DNA of 64,000 nucleotides from Macrothele yani (Eukaryota; Arthropoda; Arachnida; Araneae; Macrothelidae): positions 65,415,054 through 65,479,053 of the forward strand of contig CM077028.1 in assembly GCA_039090855.1 (NCBI GenBank), in the 5' to 3' direction. The notes under the pieces were generated by a model. It made no database searches, was not told the origin of the DNA, and was given only the letters and a program-made list of their open reading frames with translations. Made by a program: the position numbers and the translations under genes. Positions 32,230 to 43,359 of the stretch are shown here, piece after piece; the stretch's first letter is position 1, and the number at the start of each line of letters is the position of its first letter.

Positions 32230-34550
32230 GTACGTTACAGGAACTGAGTGCATTTTTAGCACGTCTTTTGTAAAAAATCATGCTTCTGTTATCGGTTTGT
32301 CCGTCAGTCCGTCTGTACCCACGGTATGGTATCTCTGCAATTATTAGTCCGATTTGAAAAATTCTTTTTGCATTTGGAAGATTGAAATATGCGAATAATG
32401 ATCCTTCATTTCGTTTTTTTTTTTTTTTACGATGTACAATTTTGCCGCTAGAGGGCGTAAATGCAGATGATGTCGAATTCAAAATTACGTTTTAATCCAC
32501 ATATTTGCTTTTAAACATCCGATTGAAAAAATTCTTTTATCTTTCGATTCCATTTATGTCGAAGAGTGTTTTAGATATAGTTTCCTTTCAAATTACGCAT
32601 AGATTTTCCGCTAGGGGGCGTAAAAGTCAATTATATTTTTCCTGATAACTCTTCTCCTAAAACTCCGATTTAAAATTCTTTTTTCAGCAGATACATCTCC
32701 TGAAGGAAAATCTTTTGCATATAATTTCCAACTTTTGCTAAAGAATACTTTGGCCACCAGGGGACGTAAGTGTCAATTTGCTTCTGATGTATTTCCCATA
32801 AAATTTGAGCTTCTATAATATCGATTGAAAAAATTCTTTCGTGGACTGATGGCACTCACATCGATAAACCTTTTCGGAATATTTTCTTCCTAAAATATCC
32901 CATGGTTTCTCCGCCAGGGGACGTAGATGTATATCTTATTTTTGTCAATATCTCTACTTCTAGGAGTTCGATTTGAAAAATTCCTTCTTTGTTGGATAGT
33001 GTTTTCAGTTGACATGTTTTTCATGTAATTTCAAAATTTTCAAGTAATTCATAGACTTTCGGCTAGGGGGCATAGGGGTAAATTGCGTTTCTCCCTATAC
33101 TCCGCTTCTAAATCTCCGATTTGAAAAATTCTTTCTGCACCGGATACAGCTCCTGATGGAAAATCGTTTGCACATAATTTCTAATTTTTGTATAAAAAAA
33201 AATGGTTTGGCCAACCGGGGGCGTAAATCTTAATTTCCGCTTCTGATGTATTTGCAACAAATTATAAGCTTTTAAATTATCAACTGAAAAAAAACGTCGT
33301 TTGTAGACCGATACTACTCGTGTTGACAAACCTTTTAGAAACATTTTCTTCTTAAAATAGTGCATGGTTTCTTCGCCAGGGGACGTAGACGTATATCTTA
33401 TTTTTGTCAATATCTCGACTTCTAGGAGTCCGATTTTAAAAAATCCTTCTGTTGGATAGTGTTTCTAGTGTGACATGTTTTTCCTATAAATTCAAAGTTT
33501 TCAAGTAATTCATAGACTTTCCGCTAGGGGCGTAAAGGTAAAATGCGTTTCCCACTATTTCTCTGCTTCTAAACCTCCTATTTGAAAAATTCTTTCTGCA
33601 CCGGATACAGCTCCCGATGAGAAATCCTTTGCATATAATTTCTAATTTTTGTAAAAAAATAAATGGTTTGGCCACCCGGGGGCGTAAATCTTAATTTCCG
33701 CTTCTGATGTCTTTGCAGCAAAATACGAGCTTCTAAAATCTGGACGGAAAAAAAACGTCGTTTGTAGAACGATACTACTCGTGTCGACAAACCTTTTAGA
33801 AACATTTTCTTCTTGAAATAATGCATGGTTTCTACGCCAGGGGGCGTAGATGTATAACTTATTTTTGTCAATATCTCTACTTCTAAAAGTCCAATTTGAA
33901 AAATTCCTTCATTGTTGGATAGTGTTTCCGATGCGAAATGTTTTTCTTATAAGTTCAAAATTTTCACGTAAATAATTTAAGACTTTCCGCTAGGGCGCAT
34001 AAAGGCAAATTGCGTTTTCTGCTCCTAAAACTCCGATTTGAAAAATTCTTCCTGTATCGCATACAAGACCTAATGGAAAATATTTTTCACATAATTTCTA
34101 ATGTTTTGTAAAGAATGGTTTGGCCACCAGGGGTCATAAGTGCTAATTTCTGCTTCTGATGTATTTGTAGTAAAATCTGGGCTCCTGAAAACTCAACTAA
34201 ATTTTTTTTTCGTAGACCGATACCGCTCATATGAATAAACCTTTTGCGAATACTTTCTTCCTAAAATAATGCATGGTTTTCCCACCAGGGGACGTAAGGT
34301 CAAATCTTATTTTTGTCGATAACTCTGTTTCTGAAAGTTCGTAAGCTCAAGATTCCGTTTACAGCAATATCTGAGGGATTAAAGACCCGATTGAAAAACT
34401 TCTTTCTTCCGTCAGATACTATTGTTTTCCATACCTGTTCCGTTGACTTTGAATAGCTTTGATAAATTTAATTTGCGTCAGAACGGATTCAAAAGACGTG
34501 CTTATTACACAAGAAAGTTTGGTGTCATCTTTCTTTTTATAATTGTTGAC
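32230..34550 (+). repeat. Modular array 1: ~153-bp units, three-unit higher order, CTCF-like cores
   Basis: Thirteen GGGGCG-type cores lie at about 32444, 32608, 32754, 32911, 33058, 33211, 33373, 33531, 33672, 33834, 33987, 34134 and 34282, mean spacing 153 bp. They cycle through type A (CCGCTAGGGGGCGTAAA), B (CCACCAGGGGACGTAAG) and C (CGCCAGGGGACGTAGA). Like types are therefore about 450-473 bp apart. The left end contains GTCCGTCAGTCCGTCTGT. The right end (AATTTGCGTCAGAACGGATT) is shared with the inverted copy at 45840-47745. Confidence 0.92.
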
Positions 34551-35084
34551 AAAACATCAGCAGGATATGGCAGCCGTAAAACAGCCCATCCTTGTGAATT
34601 TCTTCATGCTATTTTCTTACACAGAGGCGTAACTAGGGCGGGGCAGACAGGTCGGCAGCCCCGGGCGCTGCTCAAGCGAGAGCGCAAATATTGCTCTTTA
34701 CAATCTGATTTAAATTGAAGCTTTCGCTCCAGTTTCTGACAGAGTTGGTTTTTCGCGCCATACTTTGCTATTTCTCTACTTACAGACTTTGCTTATGATA
34801 CACATCGCCAGTTTCGGAAACCTTTGCATAGCTTAAAGTTCGCATTTCTTTTTCAAAATGTTCTGGTGATATGTCAGCTGCTCACATTAAGAAATGAAGG
34901 CGCAATTGTAAGTACGTCGCAAGATAAAGATGTCATTCATATTGTTGAAAATTCTCTGAGGGCTATTCGATCATTAGTACGACTACGAGCCACAACTGTC
35001 AGCTGCATTGATTCCGTTCGATGTGATACCGAATGCCCAATCACAGTCTGATTGTGCCTCACGCACAGAGATAACATTGCGATG
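34551..35084. other. Spacer with possible hAT-like terminus
   Basis: Near 34622 CAGAGGCGTAACTAGGGCGG resembles the CAGNGGCG start common to hAT-type ends. No partner end was found. Confidence 0.3.
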
Positions 35085-35284
35085 GGAGTTAACGATCACC
35101 ATCAGCAACTCGAAGGGCTATAAGCAGTCACCCGTCCCTAATTTAGGTCCACTGGTTCCTGGGAAGGGAGAGATCCAGCGCCGTAAGACAAACACAACAT
35201 CAATGACTCGCGGGATTCGAACCTGGACCCATCTAGGACGAATGGTCAGAAGCCAGCGCTTAGACTACTGCGCCACGGGGCCGG
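35085..35284 (-). mobile_element. SINE family 1
   Basis: Contains AACTCGAAGGGCTATAAGCA, GGGAAGGGAGAGATCCAGC and the tRNA-like end GCGGGATTCGAACCTGG. It is moderately diverged. Confidence 0.85.
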
Positions 35285-35449
35285 CAATTTTGTTTTGTCG
35301 AGCGGTGTTAGCGTACTTCTAAATTTATTAAAACTAAGGAACAAACTATTTTTTCTGTCGGATTGCTTTCTTGGTGACAAATAATTCACATATATTTCTT
35401 GTTTTCAGCAGTGCTCTGATTTCCTATGGGAAGCATAAATACATGCATA

Positions 35450-36625
35450 TACACTGAAGAACAATTGAATTAAAGATACCTGTCTAGTAACGTGTAGCAC
35501 CACCTTTCGCCCTGATAACGGCGGCGATTCATCCCGGCATGGACTCGACAAGACACCGGAAGCGTTGGGAAGCCATACGGATCCACGACCCCTGAACATG
35601 CTCCCACAATTCACGAAGATTTGATGGAGGGGGGCAGAGCCTCGAACATTTATCTCGATAGCATCCCAGATGTGCTCGATGGGATTGAGGTCAGGTGACC
35701 TAGCTGGCCAAGGAAGCGAGGCCACGTCGATGGAGTGTTCATCCAACCATTCGGATACAATTCGGGAGCGATGGCACGGTACATTGTGTTGTTGCAGGAT
35801 GAGGTCCCCAGTGGGATGTTGAAGACGCACAAATGGGAGTAAATGGTCGTCCAGGATATCCCGGTAACGTTGACATGTGAGGGACGATGTCACACGTACC
35901 AGGAGTCCATTTAACTCCACGTAAACAGTCCCCAGACGAGAATGCCACCCCCACCAGCTTGAAGAGTACCCTGCCGGCAAGAAGGATCCATCGCTTCATG
36001 TGGTTTGCGCGGTATTCGTATCCTGCCATCCGCATGTACCAACGTGAATCTCGACTCATCAGTCCAGGCAACATTTTTCCACATGTCTAGGGTTCAGTGG
36101 CGATGTTCCCGCGCCATGCTAAGTTTTGCACTCTGTGATGTGAAGTCAGCAGTGGGAGTTTTGTGCACCAGCTGCTTGCAAGGTTTTGTGCACCAGCGTT
36201 AAATTGCCAAGGGATTTCTTGCACTGTGGCCCGTCTATCCGCTGTTACAATGCGAGCTAGCCGACGATGACCCCGCTCTTCCACACGCTGTTGTCCACGG
36301 CAGTTGGCCCTTGCAGGGATGGTTTTACCGGTTTCGATGCACTCACGGTGCAATCGTGACACAGTGGCTCGTGAAAATCCCAGTGCCTGCACGACTTCCG
36401 GGATGGAGTGACCCATTCGTCGAGCCCCGACAATTTGCCCACGATCAAATAGGCTTAGATCCTTCGTCTTACCCATACTGCGTCCGATTCTTATTGATTC
36501 CCGTCGCATCACTCCTTATATTGTCGGATCGCTGCATGCGTCATGTCGTTTCCGTTTACAGGGCCGTCTACAGCGCCACATTTGCATAACGCCAACTGTC
36601 TCTAATTCAATTGCTCTTCAGTGTA
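35450..36625 (-). mobile_element. Tc1-like element, sister of the one at 13114-14336
   Basis: Ends TACACTGAAGAACAATTGAA and AATTGCTCTTCAGTGTA with TA at both sides. The 1176-bp length and content match the nested copy. Confidence 0.88.
35484..36476 (-). pseudogene. Tc1-like transposase, sister copy
   Basis: Starts MGKTKDLSLFDRGQIVGARR at 36476, then a helix-turn-helix (HSIPEVVQALGFSRATVSRL) and a second DNA-binding segment (RRLARIVTADRRATVQEI). The catalytic blocks are TDESRFTLVHADG (about 36066-36028), LILQQHNVPCHRS (second block, about 35808-35770) and SPDLNPIEHIWDAIE (third, about 35698-35654). In the second block the catalytic Asp of QQDN has become His. The frame breaks near 36170 and again near 35980 and 35650. 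The gene ends with a TAG at 35484-35486 after AKGGATRY in a shifted frame. Better preserved than its nested sister, but dead. Confidence 0.88.
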
Positions 36626-37720
36626 CATTGCGTCAACAAAGCCCTATTTCTATTACACATCGCAATCCAAAGAAACGACGCAATGCGGTTTTTTACAAAT
36701 GATTACGAAACTCAAAAAGAATATTTTTAGTTGTTTTACAATTGGTAGCAATTGATGAAGATATCTATTGCCTAAAGAAAGGTGTTGTTCTTTGATGAAG
36801 CCACTTCTCACATGTCTTCATTGGTTTAATCCTCACAGCATTCCGATGTGGATTATCGCCAACATACATAGCGTTCGTGAACCAATTCAAGACAGCCAAG
36901 GCTTGGTGTGGACTCATGTGCGATATCGTCAGATGTCTATCTTATTTATTTATTTATGTTTTGTTTTGTTGAGAATAACCTCTCAGAAGACATTTATCAC
37001 AACATGTTCGAGATGTATCTAATCCCTCAGCTGAAGGGTTGCAGTCATTTATGAATTCTGAAGAAGATGATACTCCACTTCTATACTAGAGTAAGAATAT
37101 TTCAGCCACACATTTCGAAACAAGATAGCTCTCCCACTCACACTGAAATATGGATGTTTGAAGTTACTCTGCGTTTCTCCATTTTACAAAAAGAACGTGA
37201 GGAAGAAGAATTTTCTGGCAGATCGTTTGGCCATGACAATCCAATCTCCTTGTCCTCACTCTAACCTGTTATTACGCCCTTACACTATCTGGGTACGTCA
37301 AAGAAGTTGTTTACAGAACACGAGTTAATGTTATTGCAACACTTTTCGTAAGGATAGCCGAAGTAATCCAAACCGTGAGTGTGAATATGCTGATATGAAC
37401 TTGCCAAGAAGTGGTATATCACTTTGATATGCTAAGGGCCGCTAGGGGTGCACATGTTCAGTAGTATTCAAGCACAAAAGCATGTGGAGTTTATAATGGT
37501 TTATAGTAGAATATATTTTTTTAAACTGTTTCGGTTATGATACAACTGATTTTTAAAATAGGAGCAGGAATTTGTTGAAACCCAGTTTTTGAATTTGCGA
37601 CCACATCTGTGCTTCAAAAAGGGTGGCTGAGCGAAATCGTTTTGAAGCGTATTTTGTTGGACATTTTGGTGCTTATTTTAAAAGCTTAGTAACAAAATTC
37701 TAAGTGACATTAAGAGTTTG
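36626..37720. other. Unassigned spacer
   Basis: Only the dispersed segment 37195-37290 (shared with 31220-31305) is notable. No gene is recognised. Confidence 0.5.
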
Positions 37721-37722
37721 AG

Positions 37723-37800
37723 CTTCGCTTCTGTTGCCTAACGATCAGAGGCGTGAATTCTGCCTAATCGTGCGAATTAGGCCCAGGTTCGAGTCCCGAA
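37723..37800 (+). repeat. tRNA-like relic with B box
   Basis: GGTTCGAGTCCCG near 37786 is preceded by a degenerate A-box-like region. It probably belongs to an old SINE; no body was identified. Confidence 0.4.
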
Positions 37801-37951
37801 TGATGTAGGGTATAACTTAAAACAGGTGCTTTTAAAATAGGCACGGGTGGCTTATTATCTCCACCAACTATTGAAGGTGAATAAACTTCGTTTTCCTTTG
37901 CTATCACAGGTGTCCAATTACTTGTTGGTAGACAGTGCATATATATATATA

Positions 37952-40900
37952 TCATCATCATCATCATTGTCAACCATTATCAATAAACTGCTGGACGAAG
38001 GTCTCACTAAGTTTCCTCCACAACGGTCTGTCTTGTGCCAGTCTCCTCCATGTCACCCCTGCATACTTTCGAATTTCATCCACCCATCTCCCATGTGGTC
38101 TTCTTCTGGGTCTTTTCCTGTCCCTTGGAATCCAATCTAAAATTTCGGCTGTCCATCGATGATCTGTCCTTCTGGCAGTATGTCCAGCCCATTGCCATTT
38201 CAGGGATTTAACTCTGATCATGATGTCTTCCACTCTTGTCATTTTTCGGATCCACGAGTTCCTCTTCTTATCTCTCCTGGTTACACCAAGTATGCACCTC
38301 TCCATGGGTCTTTGAGTTGTCTGCAGCCTTTGTATGTCACTTTTAGTTAAGGTCTACGTCTCTGCACCATACGTAAGCACTGGAAGGATGCATTGATCAA
38401 ACACTTTTCTTTTAAGACATAATGGCATATTGCTCTTGAAAATTATGCTGTTTCTTCCAAAAAGCTCTCCAGGCAAGTTTTGTACGCCGATTAATTTCTT
38501 CATCAATGTGACCCTCACTTGATATCTGCTGTCCAAGATAAACGTACGTGTCTGTTATCTCCAGCTTTTCTTCATCGATCGATAAATCTTCATTTCTTGT
38601 AAAAGCATTGAACATCACTTTTGTCTTCTGAAAGTTCATTTTTAATCCCACTTCTTTACTCTTGTCAGCAAGTTCCTGGATCATACTCTGCAGCTCTGAT
38701 GGGCTAGTTGCAAAAATGACTACGTCATCAGCAAAACGAAGGTGGGTTAGATAATCTCCATTAATCTTTATCCCCTTGTTTTCCCAGCTCAGTGATTGAA
38801 AAACACCCTCCAATGTGGCATTAAAGAGCTTCGGAGATATGGTGTCACCTTGTCTCACTCCCTTTCCAATTTTTATGTGTGTTGTATTTTCAAACAGCCT
38901 AATCTTTGCACTTGAATTTTCATAGATGTTATTAATAATATTAATGTATGCATCTTCAATACCGCAGGTTTTCAGAGCCATTGTAACTGCTGATGGTTTC
39001 ACCGAATCAAAGGCTTTTTCATAATCGATAAAAGCCATGCACAATGGAAGTTCATATTCCCTCGCTCTTTTAATTAGTTCTCTCAGCACGTGGATATGAT
39101 CTATTGTGCTGTAGCCACTCCTGAATCCAGCTTGTTCTCTCGGTTGAGCCATGTCCAGTGTCACCTTCAAGCGGTGTGAAAGAACTTTAGTGAAGATTTT
39201 ATAAACTACTGATAGGAGGCTGATAGGTCTGTAGTTTCCGAGATCCTCAATGTCACCTTTCTTTATGTAGCAGGATCATTGTAGCGGTGTTCCAATCCTC
39301 AGGAATCTTTCCTTCATTAAGGCATCGAGTGAAAATTTGGGCGAGTACTGTTTCGATTTCTCCACTTGCTTCTTGTATGATGTCTACAATAATTCCATCT
39401 TCTCCTGGAGCTTTTCCCCGCTTCATGTTCTTGATTGCATGTGCAACTTCTGCTGGAAGGACTGGAGGAACTCTGGTACTGGTATCTTTCATGATGTCTG
39501 GAGTGCATGTATCATCCCTTTCATATAATTTGGAGTAGAAATCTTTCACTCTTGTCAAAATTTCGCCTCTATTTCTTGTTACAGAACCATCTTCTTTTCT
39601 CAGTGCCATAATCTGTTTTCTTCATTTACTGTGATGTCCCTTTGCTATCTTTAGGCTTTGGTTGTTTTAAATTGCTTTCCTCGCTAGTTCACAGTTGAAT
39701 TTTCTTACGTCTTCAGTTATACTTTTTCGTACTGTCTTGCATAGCTCTATATATTCCACTTTGGAAGTCACATCTTCTTTAGTTGTCCTCATCTCTCTTC
39801 TTTTTTGCATCAACATTTTCGTTTTTCCTGATAATTTATTTACATGCAACTTGTTCTTAGACCCAGATAATTTTGTTGCTGTTTCCATAAGAGCTTTGGT
39901 TACTTTTCTGTTAACTTCAGAGATGTCCACTTCTTCCGATGTTAGGCCTTCTAAAGCAGAGAACCTGTTCTTCAGTTCCAACTTGAAGGTATTATGGTGT
40001 TTTTTAAGGTTGGTTATGTCAATAGATTTTGTTTGTCGTATGAGCTTGCCACGTTCAAGTTTAGTGTTGAGGTGCATCTTACATCTCACCAATCTATGGT
40101 CACTACCTGTGTTGAACTTGTTTAGCACACTGCAGTCTTCTATGACGAATTTTTTGTTACACATAATAAAATCAATTTTACTTGTCGTCCCATTTGGATG
40201 TCTCCATGTCCATTTCCTGTGTGGCTTTTTCTTGAAGAAGGAGTTCAAGATGAAAAACCCTTCTGCCTCTGCAAACTCAACGAGAGTATTTCCACGCTGG
40301 TTTCTGTTGCCGTGACCGAATTTACCTACTGAAGTTTCATTCTGTTGCCGTTGCCCTATTTTTGCATTGAAATCTCCCATAATTATTTTCAAGTGCTGCT
40401 TACCTTTATTATTTAGATGACAAATTTCCTCATAAAATTCTTCATTTTCTTCTTCAGGATGACTTGTGGTGGGTGCATAAGTTTGAATAATCTGAGCCTG
40501 GTATCTTTTCGAGAGTTGGATAACAAGCCGTGCAGCTCTGTCAGAGGAACTTTCAACTTCTACCACTTTATCCTTCAGTTTCTTGTTTGTTATAAATCCA
40601 ACACCACTAGTTCTGCCAGTATCTGTCCCACGATAGTAGAAGAGATGTCCACTTTTCAGTTCGATGAGATCTTCTCCTTTTCTCCTTACCTCACTTAGCC
40701 CCACGATGTCCCACTTGATCCTTTGTAGTTCCTCTTCCAATTCAAGAAGCCTTGAATCAGAAGATAGGGAGCGTCCATTGTACGTTGCCAAGGTCAGCAT
40801 CAGATGGCAGCCTAGTCCGGTCCTCCGGGGATTCTTAGCACCCTCTGCCTTCATGTCGCACTGGCCGCTGCCTTGGCCAGATACATTCCAGCTGCCGGAG

Positions 40901-40998
40901 ACTGAGGGCCAAGATTTAAGTTGTGGAGTCATTTTGGAGGGGTTTGGCCATAACTCACCACGCTGGCCAAGCGGGTTGGTGAGTGTGGGATAGAATTT
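37952..40998 (-). mobile_element. RTE-like copy B, nearly full length
   Basis: The (ATG)n tail is at 37952-37967 (minus strand), next to an (AT)n tract at about 37938-37951. The homology with the copy at 61765-64000 continues to GTGGGATAGAATTT (40998), so only about 155 bp of its 5' untranslated region is missing. It abuts a SINE family 3 copy at 40999. Confidence 0.9.
37970..40932 (-). pseudogene. Endonuclease/reverse transcriptase polyprotein, copy B
   Basis: The preferred start is MTPQLKSW (40932). The endonuclease is complete: LATYNGRSL (about 40790), IVGLSEVRR, QTYAPTT (about 40489), GDFNAKIG (about 40380), SKIDFIM and SDHRLV (about 40107). A linker with coiled-coil-like Lys/Glu-rich sequence follows, then the reverse transcriptase: GEDG(I) (about 39400), [21 protein letters not shown] (about 38860) and FADDVVIFA (about 38735). 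The C-terminal WAGHTARRTDHRW region and ETFVQQ close it. Four lesions are visible against the copy at 61982: GAA-to-TAA near 39667, a +1 insertion near 39262, a +1 insertion near 38460 and TGG-to-TAG near 38355. It decayed after a nearly complete insertion. Confidence 0.9.
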
Positions 40999-41207
40999 GG
41001 TTATATTCAAATTGATCGGAAACTTGAAACTTGGTCGTTCTGGGTGGTGTAATGGTTAGCATACGCGGGCGTTTTCTGGGAGACGTGGGTTCGAGTCCCG
41101 CTCCAGGACGATGAAAATTTTCAAATTTTTGGATATTATCTGACTTACCATCCTTGTCACATTTACGCCGAAAATCGGATTGTCGTCTTCAAAATTTATA
41201 TTACATG
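40999..41207 (+). mobile_element. SINE family 3 (tRNA-like), copy a
   Basis: Starts TGGTTATATTCAAATTGATC. The tRNA-like part (41032-41110) has GTGGTGTAATGGTTAGCAT and GGGTTCGAGTCCCGC. The body reads TTGGATATTATCTGACTTAC. Two further copies lie at 51912-52103 and 52140-52350. Confidence 0.85.
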
Positions 41208-41527
41208 CAATTCAATTTCAAATACAAAATTTAATATACGTTGTAAATATTTAGTGCTGCTACCAAAATTGAATGTTTTACAAAGTTTATATGTTATTAA
41301 TAATATTAAATAAATTTGTCTTCATCTCAGTTTGTATTTTTTTATTAATATTTTATTACGTAATGAATCATTTTTATGCATCGAATCTTATCAATACAGA
41401 AGTTTTTCTATTTCTGATTTTTTCATTCAGATTTTTACGCAGGACGATGCGAAGTATGTGAAGCAGTGACCTGTTGGAGATGCCCTGAGAGAAAGCAATA
41501 GCAAGCAGTGGGGTGTCCAAAGTGGCT

Positions 41528-41701
41528 ATGCTTCGGTGCCTCCTGGAGTCCCTGCTGTTGGCGCATGTCTTGCAGGGCATACTGGGATGTCGACCAACGG
41601 AATTTCTTTGCCAAGGATCCGGAGAGTGCGTTGAAGGCGTCAAGTATTGTGATGGCAACACGGACTGTCAAGACGCAAGCGACGAGCCCCCGGATGCACA
41701 A
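41528..41701 (+). CDS. First coding exon of a secreted LDLa-domain protein
   Basis: The only convincing host gene piece here. From ATG 41528 the first ~20 residues (MLRCLLESLLLAHVLQGILG) form a typical signal peptide. An LDL-receptor class A module follows with five cysteines in the expected order. It contains EFLCQGSGEC, YCDGNTDCQDASDE and the acidic SDE that coordinates calcium in this family. The sixth cysteine is absent and probably lies in the next exon. CAA|GTGAGC (donor at 41702) fits a splice donor and leaves phase 0. Upstream, TTTTTTCATTCAG (to 41430) or TTACGCAG (to 41442) could be the acceptor of a 5'-UTR exon; two tiny upstream ATG frames precede the start. Function beyond secretion and ligand binding cannot be said. 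No downstream exon was recognised within the window. Confidence 0.65.
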
Positions 41702-42280
41702 GTGAGCGAGCTTTTTGAATCTGATTTGCATTTCAATGGCCGGGAGTAATCCTCCGAGGAAAGTCGCGTCAAAACTCTTCCCACAGCTTTATTCATTCTG
41801 GGCGAGAGGTCGCAGCGGCTGGACAAACACAAACTGACGTGTCACTGCTTTACACCGTGTTCCTAAATTAAGTCACTACATTATGTCTTTCCGAGACAAA
41901 TGTTTAACGTCTTACGCTAACATGTTTGAACTTCAACACAACTCGGGGCTTCTGGTCAGCATCTAAAGTTATGTTTGGTGAAGAACAGTTTAATGACTCA
42001 AAAATTTCACGAAGAATTTCTGTATACATTAGTGAAGGATTTAATCGCGATTAGGAAAGCTATCCTTTAAAACGTTTCTTTTTTTCTGAATTCAATGGAT
42101 GGGCAGTGCAGTGCGTTTTAACTTGAGTTTGCTGCATTAGAGCGCAAATAAAAAGAATGGTTCTTTCGAAGATAGTACAAATCTAACTTGATAACTTGCT
42201 GGAACGAATTAACTCGGGTTTAGCAAAATGGGCTCAAATCAGCTCGAACGAATGCATTCGCTATATAGATTAAGGTAATA
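41702..42280. other. Putative intron/spacer downstream of LDLa exon
   Basis: No repeats or reading frames recognised. The conserved donor at its left edge suggests it is intron. Confidence 0.4.
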
Positions 42281-42670
42281 CAACGTAGTTGTCACAAATG
42301 TTTATTTTCTCAAGCCGACCATGGTTTCGCTGGGTATTGACCTAGCTTCATCAGGACGAATGGCACGTAAATATTCAAATTGTATATGACATCATAAATG
42401 GTGTTTACAGTCACGTGTTTTGGTTAGATGCTTCCACGCGTTTGATAGAAATGGCGTGGATGCCATGTCATTAACAAGTTGCGAAGACTTCTGATATATA
42501 TGGAAAGCTTCCAAAATATCAAGTTTGGTAGTTGAATCTGGTTTGTCAATAAGTTTTGCTTCCTCAAAGAGAAATTTGTGGTCCTTTTCGTAACAGTGTT
42601 TTGCCATCGATGACTTCTTTCGGTCACAATTCCGAATGTAGGTCTTGTACTCCTTCAATCGAAAACGCAT
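42280..42670 (-). pseudogene. Penelope-like element 3' fragment (GIY-YIG region)
   Basis: Penelope-like retroelements couple a reverse transcriptase to a C-terminal GIY-YIG endonuclease. The minus-strand frame begins RFRLKEYKTYIRNCDRKKSS, then MAKHCYEKDHKFLFEEAKL, KLDILEAFHIYQKS and a stop at 42392-42394. This matches the second half of the GIY-YIG domain (RLKEH..., ALAxHC...H, ...EAxHI), including the C-terminal Glu-containing helix. Beyond the stop, TCCTGATGAAGCTAGGTCAA (minus strand, near 42355-42336) is typical of sequence near these elements' 3' ends. The catalytic GIY and YIG residues lie upstream and are missing. Confidence 0.65.
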
Positions 42671-42889
42671 TCTTTATCTTTGAGATAAAGAATGCATTCG
42701 CTGTTTAAGAAGTGGACCGAATGCGGCAGGGAAGCGAACGCATTAGAAAAAGTTGCTTTCTCCTTAGCTTTGCTATTCGAAGCGGTCATTTAGTGGTATG
42801 ATTCACACGAATCTTTTCTGACTGATTACCTGCTATAAACGGGGCTGTAGTAATGGATTGGCAGAAGACCGCCCCACAGGAAAAGTGCC

Positions 42890-43095
42890 ACACGTCTTTC
42901 AGCAACTTGGAAAACTGCCATTCATCCAAAAACCGCCACACATCGAAAAACTGCCACACAGGAAAACTGCCACTTGTTTTTCATTAAGGGGCTGGGCATA
43001 AATTGCTTTTCCTCCGAGGAACGCTTTGAATGTGTGGCAGTTTTCTGGTGTGGCAGCTTTCCAAGTTTCCGAATTATGTGTGGCAGTTTTCCAAG
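42890..43095. repeat. Clustered GGAAAACTGCCACACA motifs in inverted orientation
   Basis: Four direct AAAACTGCCA(C)-type motifs (42930-42980) at ~18-26-bp spacing are followed by three complementary TGGCAGTTTTC or TGGCAGCTTTCC motifs (43020-43095). Together they form a potential hairpin cluster. Confidence 0.8.
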
Positions 43096-43160
43096 GCGCC
43101 TATCGACGGGAAGGAGCTCCTTTGTTTGTCTGATTTTTCATGCCAGTTCATACTTAGGGC

Positions 43161-43219
43161 AACAGGCCACAGAAGTTCAAGGAGGGGGGGGGGGGCGGCT
43201 TGAACTTCTGTAGCCTGTT
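43161..43219. repeat. 21-bp hairpin with poly-G loop
   Basis: AACAGGCCACAGAAGTTCAA(G) at 43161-43181 pairs with CTTGAACTTCTGTAGCCTGTT (43199-43219, one mismatch). The loop holds 12 consecutive G (43184-43195). Confidence 0.9.
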
Positions 43220-43359
43220 GAACTTCTGTGGCATTGGCCTATATTGAGAATTGAATTGGGAACTCCAAACAAATTTCGGGAAAACTGTCTATGTAAGCTA
43301 AGCGTGAATTGTTGTGTTCAGAAAGGACGACATGGTGGGATTTTTTAATAACGATGCAC

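Noticed and set aside
33108..33871. Two similar minus-strand open frames (33108-33410 and 33578-33871) suggesting a gene family
   Set aside because: They are about 461 bp apart, equal to the higher-order period of array 1, and have no start or domain features beyond the repeat.
39695..40698. Plus-strand open frames opposite RTE copy B
   Set aside because: They are antisense shadows of the endonuclease and linker coding region and recur opposite the other RTE copies.
41032..41110. Possible functional tRNA gene (good T arm and 7-bp acceptor-like pairing)
   Set aside because: The anticodon stem folds with a six-base loop and the same unit recurs with a conserved non-tRNA body at 51912 and 52140, so it is the head of a SINE.
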